From contig DASPIL010000023.1 of assembly GCA_035629175.1 (NCBI GenBank), positions 1 to 64,000 on the forward strand: 64,000 nt of DNA. The letters run 5' to 3'. The notes below the pieces were generated by a model. The model was not told where the DNA came from and searched no databases. It saw nothing but the letters and a program-made list of their open reading frames with translations. Shown one piece after another: positions 18,739-26,732 of this stretch (positions are counted from its first letter, which is position 1; every line of letters begins with the position of its first letter). Made by a program: the position numbers and the translations under genes. Source of the DNA: Verrucomicrobiia bacterium (GTDB lineage Bacteria > Verrucomicrobiota > Verrucomicrobiia > Limisphaerales > DASXHY01).

Positions 18739-19551
18739 CTAGACCTTTAAATGGGCCTGCTTGATGGCCTCGCTCAACGACTGCACAAACGCCGAAACGC
18801 GCTGAACGAGGTCGGGAGATTTCCCCTGTTCGGCGATCTGGTTGACGATGGCGCTGCCGACCACCACGGCGTCACCGTGGATCGCCACAGTTCGCGCCTG
18901 TTCAGGCGTCGACACGCCGAAGCCGATGGCGATTGGAAGCGTTGTGTGAGCCCGGATTCTGTTTGTCATTGTTCCGATGGTATCCGAGATTTTCTGCTGC
19001 ATGCCGGTGACTCCTTCGCGCGAGACGTAGTAAATAAAACCGGCGGCGCGTTTTGCGATCAGTTCAATCCGGTCTTCAGGAGTTGTGGGAGCAATCAGGT
19101 AAATCTGGCAGAGCCCGGCTGCCTTCATCACCGACTCGTAGTTCACGCTTTCCTCGGGCGGCAGGTCCAGCACCAGCAGTCCGTCCACTCCTGCCTCTGC
19201 GGCATTCCTGACGAATTGTTCGAGCCCGACCTTGTGAATGAGATTGAAATAGATATAGAGGACGATCGGCAGCTGTGCATCCCGGCGGATCGCGGCGACG
19301 GTTTCAAGGACCTTCGCGGGCGTGGTGCCTGCCTCAAGCCCGCGTTGCGCGGCCAGTTGGTTGACGACGCCATCCGCGAGGGGATCGCTGAACGGAATCC
19401 CGAGCTCAAGCACATCCACTCCGGCTTTGTCGAACGCGAGGGCGAGGGAACGGGTGGCGGCGAGGTGCGGATCTCCGGCTCCGATGTAAACGACGAAACC
19501 CTTTTGGCCATCACGCTTCAATCGTGCGAAGCGTTCAACGATTCGGTTCAT
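18739..19551 (-). CDS. trpA: Tryptophan synthase alpha chain
   Basis: TrpA cleaves indole-3-glycerol phosphate to indole and passes it to TrpB. I start at ATG 19551 (MNRIVERFARLKRDGQKGF), giving 270 residues; the upstream open frame to 19692 is intergenic repeat sequence. With this start the catalytic residues fall at Glu49 and Asp60 in LELGIPFSDPLADG, the same numbers as in E. coli, which supports the choice. GFIYYVSREGVTG and IGFGVSTPEQ are also present. No other trp gene is in the window, so it is separated from trpB or trpB lies elsewhere. Confidence 0.96.
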   Translation of the reverse strand: MNRIVERFARLKRDGQKGFVVYIGAGDPHLAATRSLALAFDKAGVDVLELGIPFSDPLADGVVNQLAAQRGLEAGTTPAKVLETVAAIRRDAQLPIVLYIYFNLIHKVGLEQFVRNAAEAGVDGLLVLDLPPEESVNYESVMKAAGLCQIYLIAPTTPEDRIELIAKRAAGFIYYVSREGVTGMQQKISDTIGTMTNRIRAHTTLPIAIGFGVSTPEQARTVAIHGDAVVVGSAIVNQIAEQGKSPDLVQRVSAFVQSLSEAIKQAHLKV

Positions 19552-19559
19552 GTGGGCGC

Positions 19560-19707
19560 GAGTTTCGGGTTTCGAAATGCAGCGATCAAGCCCTGAGTGC
19601 GCGCAGCGCAGGTCTGCGAACCTGCTGTATCGCAACGTCTCGTCTGCTAGGCGATCCAACGCCCAGGAGGGAGCGAAACCCCAATACGGCACATCTGAAA
19701 GTCCGCG
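19560..19707. repeat. Dispersed intergenic repeat between trpA and coaX
   Basis: The 156-base gap carries GCAGGT...ACCTGC inverted repeats followed by CCTGCTGTATCGCA (19621-19634), nearly identical to 9054-9067, and GAAAGTCCGCGCTATG (19697-19712), a variant of the word at 9168 and 11685. The order of the shared words is the same as at 9045-9190, so these are copies of one repeat family. Confidence 0.6.
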
Positions 19708-20457
19708 CTATGCCTGTTTGGACAGGACGAGCCGCAGCCCTTCGAGTGTAAGGTTCGGTTCCACTGCCGAAATTTCAGGAAGCTTTGCCGCGATCAACTT
19801 CGCGTACCCGCCCGTCGCAATGACCGGAAGCCGCCGCACGTTGAGTTCACGTTTCAAACCCGCGATCAGCTCGCGTACCAGACCGCGGTAACCCTGCACC
19901 GCGCCAATTAACATCGCCTGCTCCGTGCTCTTCCCAACCGAACTTGAGATTTCGCGGATCTTGATCTTTGGCAGCAATGCCGTCTTCTCGTGCAGGTAAT
20001 CGGTCATCGCCGCCAATCCCGGCGCGATGATGCCGCCCACATATTCGCATCGGCGATTCACCACGTCGAACGTCACTGCGGTTCCGAAATCGACGACCAC
20101 GACTGGCGCACCAAAGTGATGGCACGCCGCTGCGGCGTTGGCGAGGCGGTCGGGACCAATGCTATTGGGCCGCGGATAGTCAATGCCAACGACTTTCAGC
20201 GTTCGAGGTGTCAATTCCAGCGCATCCAGCTTCCACAACTGCCACACCGCTTTGAGAACCAGGGGCGTGGCTCGTGGCACAACGCTGCACAGCGCCGCGC
20301 CTGTGATGCGGCCGCGCCCTGCGAAATCCAGCAAGGCATCCCGCACGCCGCCATTGCGGAGTTCCGAGGTTGCCAGGTCCCGATGCTTGACGATGCGCTT
20401 GCCGTCTGCGAGGCCCACGTGGGTGTTTGTATTCCCGATGTCGAAGAGGATGAACAT
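19708..20457 (-). CDS. coaX: Type III pantothenate kinase
   Basis: CoaX phosphorylates pantothenate, the first step of coenzyme A synthesis. The 249-residue protein has the N-terminal phosphate-binding DIGNTNTHVGL (residues 6-16), the PNSIGPDRLANAAAA motif, the DFGTAVTFDVV motif with the catalytic aspartate, GGIIAPGL, and ATGGYAKLI. It follows birA by four bases; in several lineages birA and coaX are adjacent or fused, so the arrangement is expected. No CoaA-type kinase is seen in the window. Confidence 0.96.
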   Translation of the reverse strand: MFILFDIGNTNTHVGLADGKRIVKHRDLATSELRNGGVRDALLDFAGRGRITGAALCSVVPRATPLVLKAVWQLWKLDALELTPRTLKVVGIDYPRPNSIGPDRLANAAAACHHFGAPVVVVDFGTAVTFDVVNRRCEYVGGIIAPGLAAMTDYLHEKTALLPKIKIREISSSVGKSTEQAMLIGAVQGYRGLVRELIAGLKRELNVRRLPVIATGGYAKLIAAKLPEISAVEPNLTLEGLRLVLSKQA

Positions 20458-20461
20458 GCGT

Positions 20462-21445
20462 CTATTTCTCCAGCGTCACGTCTCCACCGATGATGGGTTC
20501 CAGGTGGCCGTGCTCGGATCGGACGAGCAACGCTCCTTCCGCGCTCAGGGATTCGGCGCGTCCGCGGATCTGTCGGGATCCCATGGCGATGCGAACGTTC
20601 TGCCCGATGGTGGTGCATTGAGATTCCCACTCATCCGCGACCGCGGCAAATTGCCCGGCGCAAATTCGGGTGTAATCGCGGTCGAGCTCGCGAAGGATTG
20701 CCACGGCCAATCCGGCACGCGATATCAGGCGTCCGCCCGCCTCCGCACGCAGCGACGTTGCCACCGCGCCAAGGTCGGGTGGGAATTCTTCAGTGGCGAG
20801 ATTTACGTCCACGCCAATTCCCAGGATGACATATTTCACCTGATCCAGCTCGGCGTTAAGTTCAGTAAGAATTCCCGACACTTTCTTTTTCCGGATCAAA
20901 ATATCGTTTGGCCATTTGATATCCGGCTTCAGTCCCGTCTCCATGCGGATCGCACGCGCCAGCGCTGTGGCGGCAGCAACGGTCAACTGCGTCGTCTGTT
21001 GAGGTCGCAACTTCGGTCGGAGCAACACAGAGAACCATAGTCCTTTTCCACGAGGTGACATCCAGCGCCTGCCGAGCCGTCCGCGGCCGCGGGTCTGCGA
21101 TTCGGCGAACACCACGGCGCCTTCCCGGACGCCATCACGCGCGAGTTTCTCGATGATGTCATTGGTGGACGTTGTTTCCTGAAACACCTGGATATGCCGG
21201 CCGACGATCGTTTCCTTTCCAAGCCGCGCCATCAAATCGTCCGCGTGAAGTGAATCGGGAGAGCTGGTCAGGTGATATCCGAGGTGCGGGCTCGCCTCGA
21301 TTTCGTAGCCCAGCTTCCGGAGTTCCTCGATTCGGGCCCAGATGGCAGCGCGGCTGATTCCGAGTTTCTGCGACAACTCGGCCCCCGAAACCGAGCCGTT
21401 GGAAGCCTCGCGCAACGCGTGGAGGATTTTGGCGTCAGTGGTCAC
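20462..21445 (-). CDS. birA: Biotin-[acetyl-CoA-carboxylase] ligase / biotin operon repressor
   Basis: BirA activates biotin to biotinyl-AMP and attaches it to the carrier protein of biotin carboxylases. The 327-residue protein has an N-terminal winged helix (about 1-60, LSQKLGISRAAIWARIEELRKLGY), the ligase motif GRGRLGR (120-126), KWPNDILI and GIGVDVNL, and the small C-terminal domain. The winged helix suggests it can also act as a DNA-binding repressor. Its start overlaps the end of nadC by 11 bases, indicating translational coupling. Confidence 0.95.
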   Translation of the reverse strand: MTTDAKILHALREASNGSVSGAELSQKLGISRAAIWARIEELRKLGYEIEASPHLGYHLTSSPDSLHADDLMARLGKETIVGRHIQVFQETTSTNDIIEKLARDGVREGAVVFAESQTRGRGRLGRRWMSPRGKGLWFSVLLRPKLRPQQTTQLTVAAATALARAIRMETGLKPDIKWPNDILIRKKKVSGILTELNAELDQVKYVILGIGVDVNLATEEFPPDLGAVATSLRAEAGGRLISRAGLAVAILRELDRDYTRICAGQFAAVADEWESQCTTIGQNVRIAMGSRQIRGRAESLSAEGALLVRSEHGHLEPIIGGDVTLEK

Positions 21446-22364
21446 GCGGGCGTGTCGGTTGTGTTACGAAGTCCAGGCCGATGTCGACAGCCCGCGCGGA
21501 ATGTGTGAGGGCGCCAACAGAAATGAAATCGACACCTGTCTCCGCAATGGCGCGCACTGTTCCGAGGTTCACGCCGCCGCTCGCCTCCGTCTGGCAAACG
21601 CCGCGGCATATCTCCACCGCTGCGCGAAGGATTTCCGGCGCCATGTTGTCGAGGAGAACGATGTCCGCGTTTGCTGCTGCGGCCTCCGCCACCTGCTCCA
21701 GCGTATCGGCTTCCACTTCCACCTTGAGGTTTGGATAAGCCTTGCGAGCCCGTTGAATGGCTGCGGCGACAGCGTTTCCCTCCGTCTGTCCGACCGCTGC
21801 GAGATGGTTATCCTTGATGAGAACCATGTCGAACAGTCCGAAGCGGTGATTCCTCCCGCCGCCGCATGCAACGGCGTATTTCTCAAATCGCCGCCAGCCC
21901 GGGGTTGTTTTGCGCGTGTCGAGAATGTGCGCGTGCGTTCCCTCGACCGCCCGCACGAATCGGTCCGTGAGCGTCGCGATACCCGAGAGCCGTTGCACAA
22001 AATTCAGCGCGATCCGCTCGCCCGTCAGGATCGATCGAGCCGTGCCGGAGAGGCTCAGGAGAACCGCGCCTGCCTCGATGTGCGCGCCATCCTGCACGTG
22101 TTTCTCAATCTGCAGGGATCCGGGCTGCTGGCGAAAGGCTGTCTCGGCCAAGGCTAATCCCGCAACAGTGAGCGGTTCGCGGGCGCGCATCACAGCGGAA
22201 GCCACGGCATCGGCCGGAACCGTTGCCAGCGTTGTGGCGTCGCCGTGGCCAATGTCCTCTGCGAGGGCTTCGCGCACGGCAGAATTAATGTCATCAGGAT
22301 CCAGCGGTTGCACTGGCCGAGCATGGCCCAAACCCTTGAACGCGCGAAAGTCAATTGTTGGCAC
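21435..22364 (-). CDS. nadC: Nicotinate-nucleotide pyrophosphorylase (quinolinate phosphoribosyltransferase)
   Basis: NadC converts quinolinate and PRPP into nicotinate mononucleotide in de novo NAD synthesis. The 309-residue protein has EDIGHGDATT, ALNFVQRLSGIATLT, the RKTTPGWR motif with conserved basic residues, GGGRNHRFGL, KDNHL and the late VNLGTVRAIAETGVDFISVG barrel strand. It is the first gene of the nadC-birA-coaX run, a cofactor operon. About 20 residues before LDPDDINSAV are not conserved, so the true start may be downstream. Confidence 0.95.
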   Translation of the reverse strand: MPTIDFRAFKGLGHARPVQPLDPDDINSAVREALAEDIGHGDATTLATVPADAVASAVMRAREPLTVAGLALAETAFRQQPGSLQIEKHVQDGAHIEAGAVLLSLSGTARSILTGERIALNFVQRLSGIATLTDRFVRAVEGTHAHILDTRKTTPGWRRFEKYAVACGGGRNHRFGLFDMVLIKDNHLAAVGQTEGNAVAAAIQRARKAYPNLKVEVEADTLEQVAEAAAANADIVLLDNMAPEILRAAVEICRGVCQTEASGGVNLGTVRAIAETGVDFISVGALTHSARAVDIGLDFVTQPTRPRDH

Positions 22365-22447
22365 AGCATGTTTGGAAGCCGGCGCTACCGTGTTGGGGGT
22401 AATTCCCCCTTCCTCGAGCAGGCGCAGAACTTAGACTGGTCGCGCTC

Positions 22448-24412
22448 GTGAAAACCCGCGACATACAGCTCCATTCGCCAGGACCTTCGCGCGCCATGGG
22501 CGAGCGTGGCGATGGCGTGCGGTTGCCGGTGCATCGCAGATTGCCTGTGGGGGCAGAGGTGCGGCCGGGAGGCGGTGTTCATTTTCGCGTTTGGGCGCCC
22601 AAATCCCAATTTGTTGCAGTCAAATTCGGCAACGATCAGCCCGAACTGGAAGCAACCTCTGTCGAGCTGGAGGCAGAAGGGACAGGATACTTTTCCGGAC
22701 TGATCGAGGAAGCCGCTGCCGGCATGCTCTACAAGATACAGCTCGACTCTGGAGTTTTTCCAGATCCTGCATCGCGATTCCAGCCTGAGGGGCCGCACGG
22801 TGCTTCACAGGTTATCGATCCCGGATTGTTTCATTGGACGGACTCCGCCTGGAAAGGACGTGGCCGTGAAGGGCATGTCATTTACGAATTGCACATTGGA
22901 ACCTTCTCGCCTGACGGTACTCTTGCCGGGGCTCTGGGTGAGTTGCAGGAACTGGCAGGACTTGGAATTACCACGGTGGAATTGATGCCGGTTGCTGAGT
23001 TTCCCGGACGTTTTGGCTGGGGATACGATGGAGTGGGGCTTTTCGCACCCACGCATTTATACGGCGAGCCAGACGACTTGCGGCGGTTTGTGAATCGCGC
23101 GCACGAACTCGGGTTGAGCGTGATACTTGACGTCGTTTACAATCACCTCGGACCTGATGGAAACTATCTCAAGGAATTCTCGAACGATTACTTTACGGAT
23201 CGCTACGCCAACGAATGGGGTGAGCCGCTGAACTTCGATGGCCCTGACAGCGGGCCGGTCCGTGAGTTTTTCATCGCGAATGCCGGATACTGGATTGACG
23301 AGTTCCACTTCGACGGCCTGCGGCTGGATGCGACTCAGCAAATTTTCGACAGCTCGGAAGACCACGTGATAGCTGCGCTTGCACGGAGGGTGAGAGAAGC
23401 GGCGCCACATCGTGCAACCTTCATCGTCGCTGAAAACGAATCCCAGGATGCATGGATGGCGCTCTCACAGGACAAAGGCGGACATGGCGTTGATGCCCTG
23501 TGGAATGATGATTTTCATCACGCCGCACGGATCGCGTTGACGGGCCGCAAAGAGGCTTATTACAGCGATTATTCGGGAACACCGCAGGAATTCATCTCAA
23601 CTGCGAAGCACGGCTACCTGTATCAGGGACAGTGGTATTCGTGGCAGAAGAAGAATCGCGGCGCATCGGCGCGCGGGCTGCATCCGAACCAGTTCGTCAC
23701 GTTCATCGAGAACCACGATCAGGTGGCGAATTCCCTGCGGGGAATGCGCGTGCACCAGTTGACAAGCCCGGGCAAGCTTCGGGCGATGACGGCGTTACTG
23801 CTGCTTGGACCGGGAACACCGATGTTGTTCCAGGGACAGGAATTCGCAGCGTCGGCGCCTTTTCTTTATTTCGCGGACCACAATCCCGAGCTGGCGCGCT
23901 GCGTTGCGGAAGGTCGGAAGAAATTCGTCGAGCAATTTCCAAGTGTTGCCTCCGCGGAATCAACCGCCTTCCTGACGGATCCACAGGCCGAAGAGACATT
24001 CGCGCGCTGCCGCCTGGACCTGAGCGAACGCGAACGGAATGCGCCGGTTTACACGCTTCACCGGGATCTGTTGCGGCTGCGTCGCGAGGACCCGGTTCTA
24101 AGCCTTCCACGGGCCGGTGGAGTGGATGGAGCGGTGATTGGATCTGAAGCATTCTTGTTGAGATTTTTTGGCGAGGGAGGTGCCGACAGGCTCCTGTTGG
24201 TTAACTTCGGCAGGGATCTGCAGCTGCCATCCTTGTCAGATCCGCTGGTTGCCCCGCCCGCAGAGGGCGAATGGCATTTGATGTGGTCGAGTGAGAATCC
24301 AAAATACGGCGGTTCGGGCACACCGTCCCTGCAAACGGAGAATGGCTGGTGCATTCCCGGGCAGGCTGCAGTGTTGCTGGGACCGCGAAAGGACGTTGCC
24401 CATGACACTTGA
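22448..24412 (+). CDS. treZ: Malto-oligosyltrehalose trehalohydrolase
   Basis: TreZ releases trehalose from maltooligosyl-trehalose made by TreY. It is a 654-residue GH13 enzyme with an N-terminal CBM48-like domain (about 35-130, GGVHFRVWAPKSQFVAV), then the barrel: EFPGRFGWGYDGVG, ILDVVYNHLGPDGNYL, DGLRLDATQQI with the nucleophile Asp, VAENES with the acid Glu, and FIENHDQVAN. Translation appears to begin at GTG 22448. The matching treY is at 26733-29435 on the other strand. No signal peptide is present, so it acts in the cytoplasm. Confidence 0.93.
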   Translation: MKTRDIQLHSPGPSRAMGERGDGVRLPVHRRLPVGAEVRPGGGVHFRVWAPKSQFVAVKFGNDQPELEATSVELEAEGTGYFSGLIEEAAAGMLYKIQLDSGVFPDPASRFQPEGPHGASQVIDPGLFHWTDSAWKGRGREGHVIYELHIGTFSPDGTLAGALGELQELAGLGITTVELMPVAEFPGRFGWGYDGVGLFAPTHLYGEPDDLRRFVNRAHELGLSVILDVVYNHLGPDGNYLKEFSNDYFTDRYANEWGEPLNFDGPDSGPVREFFIANAGYWIDEFHFDGLRLDATQQIFDSSEDHVIAALARRVREAAPHRATFIVAENESQDAWMALSQDKGGHGVDALWNDDFHHAARIALTGRKEAYYSDYSGTPQEFISTAKHGYLYQGQWYSWQKKNRGASARGLHPNQFVTFIENHDQVANSLRGMRVHQLTSPGKLRAMTALLLLGPGTPMLFQGQEFAASAPFLYFADHNPELARCVAEGRKKFVEQFPSVASAESTAFLTDPQAEETFARCRLDLSERERNAPVYTLHRDLLRLRREDPVLSLPRAGGVDGAVIGSEAFLLRFFGEGGADRLLLVNFGRDLQLPSLSDPLVAPPAEGEWHLMWSSENPKYGGSGTPSLQTENGWCIPGQAAVLLGPRKDVAHDT

Positions 24413-24605
24413 AATAGACTTCCAGAGAGCCCTTTCATCGCTTGTCTCCGACCGCAGGGGCGAAGGCGTGACGCGGATCGCCAACGGGTTCTTTCGCAGC
24501 ATTACGCCATCGAGCCGTTCTGCAAGCCTTCCAACGCCTGTCAAATCGCGCCGGCTGAAGCTGCGCCTCGGTTCCGGTTTCTGATGTGTCGGCACAGCGA
24601 AACGC

Positions 24606-26672
24606 ATGCAGAAATTGATCCGCCGAATAGAATTGGATGCTGCGCATCCCGACGAAGCACGAAGGTTTCTGAACCAGGAATGGCTGGTTACCAACGGCCT
24701 GGGCGGTTATGCATCTGGGACTGTTTCCGGCGCGGTGACCTGGCGGTATCACGGGTTGCTGATTGCGGCTCTCCCAGCGCCGCTTGGACGCGTGGTGATG
24801 TTGAATCACCTTTCCGAAACCGTCATCACGCCCGATGGAAAGCGCGTGCTGCTCGGCGGCGTGGAAACTGCGCCGGAAGCTGATCCTTCTGATTGTCCAT
24901 TTTCCTGCATCACGGAGTTTCGTCTCGAAAACCAGATGCCCATCTGGAGATACCAGGTGGGATCAATCGTCATCGAAAAGCATCTCGTCCTGCTTCAGGG
25001 ACAGAACACGGTTCACGTCGGCTATCGCCTCCTGAGCGAGCACTCCGGCCTGAAACTTGAGTTGCGGCCTGCCATGCATTTTCGCGGGCACGAGCATTCT
25101 GTGAGCGAAGCGCCGCGGCGGGATTATCGGTTGCAAGTGGAGAACGGCAGATTCGAAGTGCACGCGGGCGATCCCGTTCCTCCATTGCGATTCGTGCTGC
25201 GCGGCGTCGACGGGGCACCATTCACCTACGACGGCGGAGCACCGCGTGAGATTTTTTATCAGCGCGATGCGGAGCGTGGTTATGAGGCTAAGGGGAAATT
25301 ATGGAGTCCCGGCAATTTCAGTGTTCAGCTGCACCCCCAGAAATCGGTGACCTTGATTGCCTCGACAGAGCCGTGGCACGCCATGCTTGCGTTGTCGCCG
25401 GAGGAGGCCGTGGATTTTTATCTTCAGCGCAGGGCGCGGTTGATTCGAATGGCGCATCCAAAGGCGCAGGATCCCCCCGCTGCAGACCTTGTGCTCGCTG
25501 CAGACCAATTCATCATCGAACCTGTTGGACGCCTTCAGGATTCCGCCCGTGCCCGCGCCGCGGGTGACGAGGTGCGGACTGTGATCGCGGGTTACCATTG
25601 GTTCACCGATTGGGGACGCGACACCATGATCAGCCTGGAGGGATTGACGCTCACGACGGGACGGCAGGTCGAGGCGGGCTGGATCTTGCGAACCTTTGCG
25701 CATTACACGCGCGAAGGCTTGATCCCTAATTTGTTTCCAGAAGGCGCGAACCAGGGATTGTATCACACCGCCGATGCGACGCTGTGGTTCTTTCACGCGG
25801 TCCACCGATACGTTGAGATCACGGGCGATCGGGACACCCTGCGGCATATTCTGCCCAAGCTGATGGATGTCGCGGAGCATCATTTGCGCGGCACGCGGTT
25901 CGGGATAGGAGTCGATCCCAATGACGGCCTGCTGCGGCAGGGAGCCCCTGGGTATCAGCTCACGTGGATGGATGCGAAGGTAGAGGATTGGGTGGTGACT
26001 CCCCGCCGTGGCAAGGCGGTCGAGATCAACGGTCTGTGGTACAACGCGCTGTGCCTTCTTGCGGGCTGGCTCGCGGAGGAAGGCGAGATAGAAAAGGCGG
26101 AACGGTACGCGGGGCATGCAAAGCAAGCGCGTGAATCGTTCAACCAACGGTTTTGGTGCGCGGAACGGAACCATCTTTACGATGTCATTGACGGCGAGCA
26201 GGGGAATGATCCCGCATGCCGGCCGAATCAGCTGCTCGCGTTTTCGCTGACTCACGCCGTCCTGGAACAGTCACGCTGGAAGGCCGTTCTGGAAGCCGTT
26301 GAACGAAATCTTGTCACGCCAGTGGGCCTTCGCTCGCTAAGCTCCGACCACCCCGATTACAAATCGAAATACTTTGGCGATCTGCGGGCACGCGATGCAG
26401 CTTACCACCAGGGGACCGTCTGGGCATGGCTGATTGGACCCTTCATTGACGCCTGGTTGAAAGTGCACCCGGACGATCGCCGCGGAGCGCGTGAGTTCCT
26501 GAAGGGTTTTGCCGCGCATTTGAATGCGGGGTGCGTCGGATCCATCAACGAAGTGTTTGACGCCGAAGAGCCGTTTACGCCCCGCGGATGCATCGCGCAG
26601 GCGTGGAGCGTGGCGGAAGTATTGCGATGCTGGGTGAAAACATCGGACCCAGGCGAGGCAGTTACAAAATGA
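24606..26672 (+). CDS. Glycogen debranching enzyme (amylo-alpha-1,6-glucosidase family)
   Basis: This 688-residue protein has the N-terminal beta domain of archaeal/bacterial debranching enzymes (FLNQEWLVTNGLGGYASGT, YHGLLIAALPAPLGR) and the C-terminal (alpha/alpha)6 barrel of the GDE_C family (GYHWFTDWGRDTMISLEGL, PNLFPEGANQGLYHTADATL, WMDAKV, YHQGTVWAWLIGPF). It removes alpha-1,6 branches from glycogen. It stands between treZ and treY, where many genomes carry the isoamylase treX, so it probably supplies linear maltodextrins to the TreY/TreZ route. The gap from treZ is 193 bases. Confidence 0.93.
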   Translation: MQKLIRRIELDAAHPDEARRFLNQEWLVTNGLGGYASGTVSGAVTWRYHGLLIAALPAPLGRVVMLNHLSETVITPDGKRVLLGGVETAPEADPSDCPFSCITEFRLENQMPIWRYQVGSIVIEKHLVLLQGQNTVHVGYRLLSEHSGLKLELRPAMHFRGHEHSVSEAPRRDYRLQVENGRFEVHAGDPVPPLRFVLRGVDGAPFTYDGGAPREIFYQRDAERGYEAKGKLWSPGNFSVQLHPQKSVTLIASTEPWHAMLALSPEEAVDFYLQRRARLIRMAHPKAQDPPAADLVLAADQFIIEPVGRLQDSARARAAGDEVRTVIAGYHWFTDWGRDTMISLEGLTLTTGRQVEAGWILRTFAHYTREGLIPNLFPEGANQGLYHTADATLWFFHAVHRYVEITGDRDTLRHILPKLMDVAEHHLRGTRFGIGVDPNDGLLRQGAPGYQLTWMDAKVEDWVVTPRRGKAVEINGLWYNALCLLAGWLAEEGEIEKAERYAGHAKQARESFNQRFWCAERNHLYDVIDGEQGNDPACRPNQLLAFSLTHAVLEQSRWKAVLEAVERNLVTPVGLRSLSSDHPDYKSKYFGDLRARDAAYHQGTVWAWLIGPFIDAWLKVHPDDRRGAREFLKGFAAHLNAGCVGSINEVFDAEEPFTPRGCIAQAWSVAEVLRCWVKTSDPGEAVTK

Positions 26673-26732
26673 CCAGGAAGGTGTCAAAAGTCCCGGATTG
26701 CTGATGCAGCAGAGATCATAGAAGGCCGCAGC

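Noticed and set aside
22395-22409. GGGGGTAATTCCCCC palindrome between nadC and treZ
   Set aside because: It could be an operator, but with a five-base GC stem it is easily formed by chance in this GC-rich sequence and no second copy was found.
24402-24584. 60-codon open frame starting at the treZ stop
   Set aside because: It could be translationally coupled, but the sequence is basic and low in character, resembles no family I know, and the gap may be non-coding.
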